Source of the DNA: Actinomycetes bacterium
Lineage (GTDB): Bacteria; Actinomycetota; Acidimicrobiia; Acidimicrobiales; Ilumatobacteraceae
Direction of reading: 5' to 3'
Assembly (NCBI GenBank): GCA_023417265.1
Contig: JAEZFY010000297.1
Location: forward strand, 1-63,636
Length of the DNA: 63,636 bases
The notes below the pieces were generated by a model. That model was not told where the DNA came from, made no database searches, and saw only the letters and a list, made by a program, of their open reading frames with translations. Both the position numbers and the translations under genes were made by a program. Shown here piece after piece: positions 25,886 to 32,762 of the stretch (position 1 is its first letter; every line of letters starts with the position of its first letter).

Positions 25886-26860
25886 ATGGCCACGATCGTG
25901 CCGATCGATTCCTCGGAGTCGACGTCAGAGCTGGGTCGCCCACGACGACGCCGGGATCGGGAGGAGCTGCTGATCGCCGCCGAGACCGTCCTGGCGGTGG
26001 GGGCGTTCGGGGGTGCGGTCGGTCTGATCCTTGGTGGCATCGATCTGGGTGACGCCGCCGACCATCTCCCGTTCGGCTCCCCGGTGCTCGGCGGTGTCGC
26101 GCTCGGACTGGTGTGCGGGGTGCTGCCCACGGTGGTCGCGGTCGGCGCATGGCGGCGGCGTTCGTGGGCGCCGCTCGGCCATGTGGTGGTCGGTGCGGCG
26201 CTGGTCGGCTGGGTCGTCGTGCAGGTCGCGTTCATCGGGCTGCAGTCGTGGCTGCAGGTCAGCTACGCCGTGTTCGGGCTAGCGATCACTGCGCTTGGCA
26301 TCTCGTGCCTGCACAGCGGTCCGTCATCGGGCGTGAACAATCGTGCCGGAGGCGAAGTAGCACAGCGGCGTCGGCGGGTGCGCCTGTTGCAACGTTGGGT
26401 GCTGAACCCGCCGATGAAGGCCTCGACCTGGCTGGGTGTGGTGCCGGGCCACGTTCTGATCGAGACCACTGGTCGGGTCAGCGGGCGCCATCGTCGAAAC
26501 GTCGTGGGGATGCACTTGGACGGCGATGTCGGCTGGGTCGTGGCCGAGCAGGGCCGTCATGCCGGCTACGTCCGCAACCTCGAAGCCGACCCGCGGGTGC
26601 GGGTGCGCGTCCGACGTCGTTGGCGGCAGGGGCGTGCGACGATCGTGGACGACGACGACCCGCAGGCCAGACTCGGCACTTTCGGGATGCGCCGGCACGC
26701 GGCAGCCGTACGCCGCTTCGGCACCGATCTGCTGACAGTTCGCGTCGACCTCCTCCGGGCACACGAAAGCCGCCGTCGGGCGGGCGGGATGATGTCCGTC
26801 GACGACCTCAGCGGTCATGCGCCGAATCGATCAGTCCGGGCGTCGAGAGGCCGGGACTGA
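25886..26860 (+). CDS. Four-helix membrane domain fused to a deazaflavin (F420)-dependent nitroreductase-like domain
   Basis: 324 residues from ATG 25886 (25844 is a possible upstream start). Residues 28-140 contain about four hydrophobic helices, including the 15-residue stretch ending GLILGG. Residues 165-300 match the DDN family: LQRWVLNPPMKASTWLGVVPGHVLIETTG-type segment, then SGRHRRNVVGMHLDGD and GYVRNLEADPRVRV. The second half therefore probably binds F420 and reduces a quinone or nitro substrate. I do not recall this fusion as standard. Located between the relaxase remnant and the tRNA fragment, so it may be cargo of the lost element. Confidence 0.72.
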   Translation: MATIVPIDSSESTSELGRPRRRRDREELLIAAETVLAVGAFGGAVGLILGGIDLGDAADHLPFGSPVLGGVALGLVCGVLPTVVAVGAWRRRSWAPLGHVVVGAALVGWVVVQVAFIGLQSWLQVSYAVFGLAITALGISCLHSGPSSGVNNRAGGEVAQRRRRVRLLQRWVLNPPMKASTWLGVVPGHVLIETTGRVSGRHRRNVVGMHLDGDVGWVVAEQGRHAGYVRNLEADPRVRVRVRRRWRQGRATIVDDDDPQARLGTFGMRRHAAAVRRFGTDLLTVRVDLLRAHESRRRAGGMMSVDDLSGHAPNRSVRASRGRD

Positions 26861-27217
26861 TCGGCCGCAGGGCTGCCGCCGGTGACGGCTGCGAGCGGCC
26901 GGCGCGTATCGGAGGCCGTCGAGTATCCGCTGGCCGTCAGCGTGGGCCGCTCTGGGCTCGGCGTACGGGCCTTGGAGAGTGAGCCACTCGATGGCGTCGT
27001 AGCTGTCGAGGATGCCGTACCAGCGGACGATGTGGCCGGCGTGGTCGGCGCCGAACTCGATGACGTCGCCGCCGGCGAGTCGGTTGGGGATGGTCCAGCC
27101 GCCGAGATTGGGGTTCGGTGTCCAGAGCATCCGCGTCCATCCGATCGGATCGTCGCTGGGCCAGAGCGTGCCGAGCCATCCTGCGGCAGCGGGCCCGAGT
27201 GGTGAGTCGATGAGCAC
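26831..27217 (-). CDS. Hypothetical protein in the element scar
   Basis: 128 residues from a GTG; not recognised. The composition looks genuinely coding (rich in Trp, Tyr, Ile, Asp): RMLWTPNPNLGGWTIPNRLA, then DVIEFGADHAGHIVRWYGIL and SYDAIEWLTLQGPY. The same frame stays open upstream of the GTG and reads LRLGDRAPAGVLIDSPLGP, so the true start may be further 5' or lost. Its last 30 bases overlap the 3' end of the oxidoreductase gene, tail to tail. The antisense frame has a shadow-like composition. Small soluble protein, no membrane segment. Confidence 0.5.
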   Translation of the reverse strand: MLIDSPLGPAAAGWLGTLWPSDDPIGWTRMLWTPNPNLGGWTIPNRLAGGDVIEFGADHAGHIVRWYGILDSYDAIEWLTLQGPYAEPRAAHADGQRILDGLRYAPAARSRHRRQPCGRSVPASRRPD

Positions 27218-27316
27218 GCCGGCTGGGGCGCGGTCGCCCAGACGTAGCCACCTCCACCCGAGGCTAGCTATCGACCCCCAGGCCGGCCTGCACGGCAGGG
27301 CGGCCTGTCCGAGGAG

Positions 27317-27340
27317 TGGTTAGACAAATGGTTAGACATC
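27317..27340. repeat. Tandem direct repeat, 12-bp period, left of tRNA fragment
   Basis: TGGTTAGACA occurs at 27317-27326 and 27329-27338, giving two 12-bp units. Together with the pair at 27560 it brackets the tRNA fragment. Placement and form resemble arm-type binding sites of tyrosine recombinases; that reading is inference. Confidence 0.5.
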
Positions 27341-27358
27341 GGGCCCCGGAGAAGCCAG

Positions 27359-27392
27359 AGGGGCCCTTCCTGATCTCTCAGAAAGGGCCCCT
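27359..27392 (-). terminator. Hairpin downstream of the tRNA-Met fragment
   Basis: AGGGGCCCTT at 27359-27368 pairs perfectly with AAGGGCCCCT at 27383-27392, and an inner CTGA/TCAG pairing (27370-27373 with 27378-27381) extends the stem. It lies 15 bp beyond the 3' end of the tRNA sequence in its direction of transcription, the expected place for its terminator. There is no U-run, as is common in high-GC actinobacteria. Confidence 0.6.
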
Positions 27393-27407
27393 GACCTGGA
27401 CCTTCGT

Positions 27408-27470
27408 TGGTGGCGGGGGCAGGATTTGAACCTGCGACCTTCGGGTTATGAGCCCGTTCGCCCAGTAGAG
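27408..27470 (-). tRNA. 3' fragment of tRNA-Met(CAT); probable attachment-site remnant
   Basis: Read on the minus strand: anticodon loop CTCATAA with stem ACGGG/CCCGA, a perfect T arm (GCAGG-TTCAAAT-CCTGC), 3' acceptor strand CCCCGCC, discriminator A and encoded CCA (27408-27410). The 5' part is missing: no GGCGGGG acceptor strand and no normal D arm occur upstream (27460-27500), where sequence becomes unrelated. Integrating elements that use the 3' end of tRNA genes leave exactly such a fragment at one end. Not expected to be a working tRNA. Confidence 0.75.
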
Positions 27471-27559
27471 ATCGTTCCTGGTACTTAGCACCTTACCAGG
27501 TCAAACGTTCTGGATCTAGTGCCCCTTCGCGACCGCTCGTGCCCTCTCGTTACCGCTGT

Positions 27560-27581
27560 GTTGGTACATCGTTGGTACATC
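27560..27581. repeat. Tandem direct repeat, 11-bp period, right of tRNA fragment
   Basis: GTTGGTACATC is repeated exactly twice without a spacer. On the minus strand each unit begins GATGT, as does one unit of the pair at 27317. The 27471-27674 interval around it contains no convincing gene. Confidence 0.5.
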
Positions 27582-27674
27582 GCGGCCGGCACGCGAGTGC
27601 CGTGAGGAACGGCACCGACCTCACCGGCTCCCTCGACAGCCTGCCCGCGGCGGGGGCACCTGGGTTCGGCACGT

Positions 27675-28493
27675 TCATTCGATGATCTGGTCGACCAGGC
27701 CCCACGCCAAGGCGGTTTCAGCGTCGAGGTAGGAACCGCTGAACGCCAACGCAGTCGTTCGTTGGCGGCCGATCCGGCGCGTGAGGCTGACGGTGCCGCC
27801 GGCACCGGGTATCAACCCGATCCTGATCTCGGGCAAGCCGATCTGGGTTCCGGGCGCAGCGATCACCGTTCCCGCGAAAGCGGCCATCTCGATTCCGCCG
27901 CCGAGCGTGTAGCCATGGATGCTGACTTCGAGGCGGTCGGCGAGGCGATGAATCAGCCGGGCTGGCGATCGGGCGAGCCGGACGACGTGGGCGGTAGCCG
28001 GGTCGGACCGCGAGCCGAACTCGTCGAGGTCTCCACCGGTCGAGAACGAGGGGCCTGCACCGTTGAGAACGACGCGTCGAATGGAGTCGTCGACGACCGC
28101 GAGTGACAACGCCGCGGTGAGTTCATCGCGCAGTTGAGCGGTGACGGCGTTGCCGCGATGTGGCCGGTCGAGAGTGATGTGCAGCACGTCGTCGTTGCGT
28201 TCGACGCGCACGGTCGGTGTCTCGGGACCCACGGGACGAGCGTCGCGACCGGCTCGCCACGTCCCGAACTCGGGACCAGACTGGAGCGTTGAAAACACCG
28301 CCGACTCGGCCGCGAGACCGGACTCCACGTCTCGTTGTGGCTGGCTTCGCAACAATACGGCCAACGCCGCTGCGGCGCGCGGGGCGGCGGCGATACAGGC
28401 GAGGGCCCGTTCGAGGTCATTGCTGCCGAACGCGGCGTCCGCCGCGGCTGGGGCATCAGAATCCAACCCCGACGCTCGCCACAGCACGATCAC
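27675..28493 (-). CDS. Enoyl-CoA hydratase/isomerase family protein
   Basis: 272 residues from the GTG at 28493. The crotonase core is clear: ITLDRPHRGNAVTAQLRDEL, oxyanion loop SFSTGGDLDEFG, GYTLGGGIEMAAFA and the conserved LPEIRIGLIPGAGGT, whose Glu is one of the two usual hydratase acid residues. It starts unusually early with about 90 residues before the core. Coding-like sequence (SPYVDEDLLDNPVWIVSGD) continues upstream of the GTG for about 48 codons to a TAG without ATG, GTG or TTG. Divergent from the CoA transferase gene. Role: hydration or isomerisation of an acyl-CoA. Confidence 0.85.
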   Translation of the reverse strand: MIVLWRASGLDSDAPAAADAAFGSNDLERALACIAAAPRAAAALAVLLRSQPQRDVESGLAAESAVFSTLQSGPEFGTWRAGRDARPVGPETPTVRVERNDDVLHITLDRPHRGNAVTAQLRDELTAALSLAVVDDSIRRVVLNGAGPSFSTGGDLDEFGSRSDPATAHVVRLARSPARLIHRLADRLEVSIHGYTLGGGIEMAAFAGTVIAAPGTQIGLPEIRIGLIPGAGGTVSLTRRIGRQRTTALAFSGSYLDAETALAWGLVDQIIE

Positions 28494-28640
28494 GGGAAGC
28501 GCGCCTGGTGCCGGGAGTTCAGGGTCGGGGTCACCGCTGACGATCCAGACCGGGTTGTCAAGCAGGTCCTCGTCGACGTACGGGGATCGGATGCGATCGG
28601 CGTAAGCGCCGGGCGAGAGTTCGACGACTTCGATGACCCG

Positions 28641-29927
28641 ATGCTACGTGCAGCGGTCCATGATGTCGGGGTGCCGCAATCCTCGATGCTCGACCGCGTT
28701 GTCGCGACCGAAGGCGAACCGCAGCGCGCGGCCAGCGCATGGTCGATGTCAGGCTGCCAGGCGATCAGCGACCCACGTTGCCGGGTGCCCACTCGGCTGG
28801 TGCACGGCGTGCACGCCCTGATCAGCGAACTTGACAGGCGCGGGGCTGGGCTGGGTGCCGACTTCGCCGGTGACGGCCTCGGGCTGCTGGCCGAGCGAGC
28901 CGCAGCACTGCTGCTGGGTCGGTCGGGCCGTGACAGCTGCAACGGGGTGTCCCGTCTGGTCGCCACCGCCGACGGCTGGCTGGCCGTGACGCTCGCGCGT
29001 AGCGAAGACCGCCGCCTCCTGCCGGCCTGGCTCGGTGTCGATCCGAACGACCGAGTCGTGACCACGAACGCGAACCCGTGGGCGGTTGTCGAGCGTGCCG
29101 TCGCCTGCCGCCCGAGCGCCGAGCTCATCGAGATGGCTGCGTTGCTCGGTCTCGCCTGCAGCGCGGTCGGAGAACAGGGTGACCTCCGGCCAGTTCACGT
29201 CGAAGCCTCCGAGGGAACGACGCCCCCATCGCTCAGCGGGTTACGGGTAGTGAACCTGGGTTCGCTGTGGGCCGGCCCGCTGTGTGCCGACGTGCTCCGC
29301 CGGCTCGGTGCCGATGTGGTGTGCGTCGAGAGCCTCGGCCGACCCGACGGTGCACGCGCGACGCCACGCTGGTTCGACGCGATCCATCAGGGACAGCGTT
29401 CGGTTGCGATCGACTTCGAGACCCGTCATGGCAGGCAGTCGCTGTGGAAACTGCTCGCCAGCGCCGACGTGGTCATCGAAGGATCGCGCCCGCGGGCGCT
29501 TGAGCATCTCGGAGTCGACGCGCTCACGCTTCTGGCGACCGAGCGAACCGCCGTCTGGGTGTCGATCACCGGCTACGGGCGCGACGCAGGTTCGGCGATG
29601 CGGGTCGGCATGGGTGACGATGCCGCTGCTGCGGGCGGTCTACTCGACACGGTGGACGGTAGCCCGATCTTCCTGCTCGACGCCGTCGCCGATCCGATCA
29701 CCGGCCTGATCGCCGCAACCTCGGTCATCGACCAACTCGACGCCGGTCAGCGTGCCCTCCTCGACATAGCGCTGAGCCGTAGCGCAGCGCTATTCGCTCA
29801 ACGCCCCGGCGACCCAGTTGTCGAGATGCTTGGTGAGGCGCGACCGGCTCGACCACGACAACCCGCGTCCCGACCGTTCACGCTCGGGGCCGAGACCACA
29901 GACGTGTTGACCAACTGGCTCGCCTGA
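28641..29927 (+). CDS. Family III CoA transferase (CaiB/BaiF) with permuted domain order
   Basis: 428 residues from the ATG at 28641. The motif that normally opens CaiB proteins (SGLRVVNLGSLWAGPLCADVL, the RLGADVVCVE strand, then RPDGAR) appears only at about residue 195. It is preceded by a segment that looks like the CaiB C-terminal part (SRLVATADGWLAVTLAR, then WAVVERAVACRPSAELIE). The protein then continues VVIEGSRPRALEHLG and VSITGYGRDAGSAMR. So the halves are in reverse order to CaiB itself, an arrangement I believe occurs in other actinobacterial CoA transferases. It transfers CoA between acids; the partner acids are unknown. Confidence 0.82.
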   Translation: MLRAAVHDVGVPQSSMLDRVVATEGEPQRAASAWSMSGCQAISDPRCRVPTRLVHGVHALISELDRRGAGLGADFAGDGLGLLAERAAALLLGRSGRDSCNGVSRLVATADGWLAVTLARSEDRRLLPAWLGVDPNDRVVTTNANPWAVVERAVACRPSAELIEMAALLGLACSAVGEQGDLRPVHVEASEGTTPPSLSGLRVVNLGSLWAGPLCADVLRRLGADVVCVESLGRPDGARATPRWFDAIHQGQRSVAIDFETRHGRQSLWKLLASADVVIEGSRPRALEHLGVDALTLLATERTAVWVSITGYGRDAGSAMRVGMGDDAAAAGGLLDTVDGSPIFLLDAVADPITGLIAATSVIDQLDAGQRALLDIALSRSAALFAQRPGDPVVEMLGEARPARPRQPASRPFTLGAETTDVLTNWLA

Positions 29928-30086
29928 CACGGTGGAGCGCAGGTGAGAGGCTCCAGCGGCGACGACCCACTTGCCAACTCGTATGCGCCTGGTCGGCTCG
30001 CGCAGCGCGAGTGCTGAGGCGGCTAACGTGAACGGCCCGCGAGCCTTTCAGCCACGTTTCGGCCTCCGGTCCGACGGCGGCGTTGG

Positions 30087-30821
30087 TCATCTCGCACCGA
30101 TGTCGAAGACGATCTTCCCGGCGGCGGTGCCGGCGAGCATCGCTTCGACCCCCGTTACCGCTGCGTCGAGAGGCAGGACCATTGCGATCTCCGGTTCGAT
30201 GTGTGCCTGGGACACGAATCGAACCAGGTCGACGAGCTCCTGGCGACTGCCCATCGTCGAGCCCTCTACGCGCAGTTGCAGAAAGAACAGCCGTTGCAGG
30301 TCGGCGCCGGGGTTCTGCCCCGTCGTGGCGCCGCAGCAGATGATCGTCCCGCCGGGCCTGACGGAGCGCATCGAGTGCGCCCACGTGACCTCGCCCACGC
30401 TCTCGAACACGGCGTCGACCCGCTCGGACAACCGGGCACCCGGCTCGAACGCAGCGGGTGCACCGAGCCGTGCGGCGGCGGCCCGCTTGGCGTCGTCGCG
30501 CCCCGTGACCCACACCGTCATGCCGGCCGCCCGGCCGAGCTGGATCAGCGCGGTCGACACGCCACCGGTGGCGCCCTGCACCAGCATCGTCTGGCCCGGC
30601 TTGAGCCCCGACTTGGTGAACAGCATCCGGTAGGCGGTCAGCCACGCCGTGCCGAGCGTCGCCGCGTGCGTGACCGAACGGCTCGCTTGACCGGCCTCCC
30701 TGGTCGCGACACGAGAATCGAGCGGACAGCGATCTCGGCCGCGCCGGTCTCGTCGACCCATCCACGCCCGCATGAGCGAGTTCGTCGCAGGCGCCAGGTG
30801 ACAGCACTCTGGCGACCGCAA
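30087..30821 (-). pseudogene. N-terminally truncated zinc-binding/quinone oxidoreductase
   Basis: Convincing homology begins at ATLGTAWLTAYRMLFTKSG near 30665 and runs to the stop. It includes the Rossmann segment VQGATGGVSTALIQLGRAAG and the C-terminal half (FESVGEVTWAHSMRSVRPGG). The whole GroES-like catalytic domain of about 120 residues, including the usual DxVxxG and substrate-site parts, is absent. The frame upstream (30690-30905) reads as arginine-rich nonsense. One alternative frame there, WVDETGAAEIAVRSILVSRPG, looks coding and may be another gene fragment. Probably a deletion/rearrangement junction. Confidence 0.7.
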
Positions 30822-30905
30822 CGTCTGGCCGGGGCGTTGCGCTCTCCAAGAGCCGCCGGGCCTCGCCGAGGCGGGCCTCCCCGATCCATGCGATGCGATT
30901 GAATA

Positions 30906-31544
30906 TCAACCGCCAGCTGCGAGGCCGAGTTCGGCGGCGCGAGCTTCGACCCGTTCGCGTTCGGCGCCGATGGTGGTGCTGTCGCCGTGGCCCGTGTGCA
31001 CCACGGTCTCGGCCGGCAGCGTGAGGAGCTTGGTGACGATCGAGCGCAGGATCGTCGCCTCGTCGCTGTAGCTACGACCGGTCGCGCCGGGCCCACCGCA
31101 GAACAGCGTGTCGCCCGAGAACACCATGCCGGAACCGGCGTCGTGAAAGCAGCAGCACCCCGGCGAGTGGCCGGGCGTGTGCAAGATGCCGAGCTCGTGG
31201 CCGCCCACCGACAGTGTCGACCCGGGTTCGAGCGCGCGGTCGGGTTCGGCCCCAGGCCACACGACGTTCCACAGCATGCGGTCGTCGGGGTGGATGAAAA
31301 TGGGTGCGTCGACCGCATCGCGCAGCGGTACGGCGGCGTTGATGTGGTCGTTGTGGCCGTGGGTGAGCACGATCGCCCGCATCTTCCGCCCGGCGACACC
31401 GTCGACGATCGGGCCGGCGTCGTGGGCGGCGTCGAACACGATCACCTCGCGGTCATCGCCGACCAGCCAGATGTTGTTGGTGACCTCCCACTCGCCGCCG
31501 TCGAGCGCGAACACGCCGTCGGTGGTGACCAACTCGACCGGCAT
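30906..31544 (-). CDS. Metallo-beta-lactamase-fold hydrolase, partner of MscR
   Basis: 212 residues with the binuclear metal motif LTHGHNDH (HxHxDH), a later TPGHSPGCCCFH and FSGDTLFCGGPG, typical of glyoxalase II-like hydrolases. It overlaps the S-(hydroxymethyl)mycothiol dehydrogenase gene by 4 bp. The same pair (MscR followed by an MBL-fold protein) occurs in mycobacteria. It is thought to hydrolyse the S-formylmycothiol product or a related mycothiol thioester, completing formaldehyde detoxification. Cytoplasmic. Confidence 0.9.
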   Translation of the reverse strand: MPVELVTTDGVFALDGGEWEVTNNIWLVGDDREVIVFDAAHDAGPIVDGVAGRKMRAIVLTHGHNDHINAAVPLRDAVDAPIFIHPDDRMLWNVVWPGAEPDRALEPGSTLSVGGHELGILHTPGHSPGCCCFHDAGSGMVFSGDTLFCGGPGATGRSYSDEATILRSIVTKLLTLPAETVVHTGHGDSTTIGAERERVEARAAELGLAAGG

Positions 31545-32629
31545 CAGAACACCACCACGGAGCGCAGCACCTCGCCGCGCTCCATCTTGTGGAAGGCCTC
31601 CTCGACGCCATCGAGCGGGATCGTCTCCGACACGAACCGGTCGAGGTCGAGGCGGCCCTGGCGATAGAGGTCGATCAGCATCGGGAAGTCGCGCGACGGC
31701 AGGCAATCGCCGTACCACGACGACTTGAGCGCGCCGCCCCGCCCGAACACTTCGATGAAGGGCAACTCGAGCGTGGCGGTGGGGTTGGGCACGCCCACCA
31801 GCACCACCGTGCCGGCCAGGTCGCGGGCCTCGAACGCTTGGCGGTACACCTGGGGGAGGCCGATCGCTTCGATGCACACATCGGCGCCGTTGCCACCGGT
31901 GACCGACTTGACGAACTCGACCGGGTCGGTGGTCGACGCGTTGCAGGTGTGCGTGGCGCCGAACTCCTTCGCCCATTCGAGCTTGCGGTCGTCGAGGTCG
32001 ATGGCGACGATGGTCGACGCGCCGGCAAGGTGGGCGCCGGCGATCGCGGCGTCGCCCACGCCGCCGCATCCGAACACGGCAACGGAGTCGCCGCGCGTGA
32101 CGCCGCCGGTGTTGATCGCCGCGCCGATGCCCGCCATCACACCGCACCCCAGCAGTCCGGCGGCCGTGGGTGGAGCCTCGGGGTCGACCTTGGTGCACTG
32201 GCCAGAGTGGACGAGCGTCTTCTCGACGAACGCGCCGATGCCGAGGGCCGGCGAGAGTTCGGTGCCGTCTTCCAGCGTCATCTTCTGGGTGGCGTTGTGG
32301 GTGGCGAAGCAGTACCACGGCTTGCCTTTCAGGCACGCCCGGCAGTTGCCGCACACGGCGCGCCAGTTGAGGATGACATAGTCGCCCGGCGCGACGTTGG
32401 TGACGCCGTCGCCTACCGCTTCCACCACGCCGGCCGCCTCGTGACCGAGCAGGAACGGGAAGTCGTCGTTGATGCCGCCCTCGCGATAGTGCAGATCGGT
32501 GTGGCACACACCGCACGCTTGGACCTTCACCACCGCCTCGCCAGGGCCGGGGTCGGGAACGACGATCGTTTCGATGCTGACCGACGCGCCCTTCGCCAAG
32601 GCGACCACTCCACGTACAAGCTGCGACAT
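31544..32629 (-). CDS. mscR: S-(hydroxymethyl)mycothiol dehydrogenase
   Basis: 361-residue class III-like zinc alcohol dehydrogenase. CGVCHTDLHYREGG and GHEAAG carry catalytic zinc ligands, and CGNCRACLKGKPWYC the structural zinc. VFGCGGVGDAAI is the NAD site. FATHNATQKMTLEDGTELSP and ALGIGAFVEKTLVHSGQ are typical of the mycothiol-dependent formaldehyde dehydrogenases. It oxidises the spontaneous adduct of formaldehyde and mycothiol; mycothiol is an actinobacterial thiol, which supports the phylum call. Followed with a 4-bp overlap by its metallo-hydrolase partner. Confidence 0.92.
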   Translation of the reverse strand: MSQLVRGVVALAKGASVSIETIVVPDPGPGEAVVKVQACGVCHTDLHYREGGINDDFPFLLGHEAAGVVEAVGDGVTNVAPGDYVILNWRAVCGNCRACLKGKPWYCFATHNATQKMTLEDGTELSPALGIGAFVEKTLVHSGQCTKVDPEAPPTAAGLLGCGVMAGIGAAINTGGVTRGDSVAVFGCGGVGDAAIAGAHLAGASTIVAIDLDDRKLEWAKEFGATHTCNASTTDPVEFVKSVTGGNGADVCIEAIGLPQVYRQAFEARDLAGTVVLVGVPNPTATLELPFIEVFGRGGALKSSWYGDCLPSRDFPMLIDLYRQGRLDLDRFVSETIPLDGVEEAFHKMERGEVLRSVVVF

Positions 32630-32762
32630 GCCCGCACCGTAGCCAGGGCGCGCGTTGGACAGCCTAGAACGCCGATCGGCGCCGACCGAGGCAGGGTGCC
32701 GAGCACCCGCCCCGGCCGACGCCGGTACAACAGTGAGAGTGGCGCTCGATCGGCGCTGTCGG

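Noticed and set aside
26882..27205. Plus-strand frame overlapping the 128-residue protein
   Set aside because: Low-complexity Val/Gly/Glu composition typical of a shadow; the minus frame has natural composition.
27408..27482. Functional tRNA-Met gene
   Set aside because: No 5' strand pairing with CCCCGCC and no D arm are found within the expected distance.
27485..27805. 106-residue minus-strand ORF next to the tRNA fragment
   Set aside because: Arg/Ser/Pro-rich and overlapping the well-supported enoyl-CoA hydratase C-terminus in another frame.
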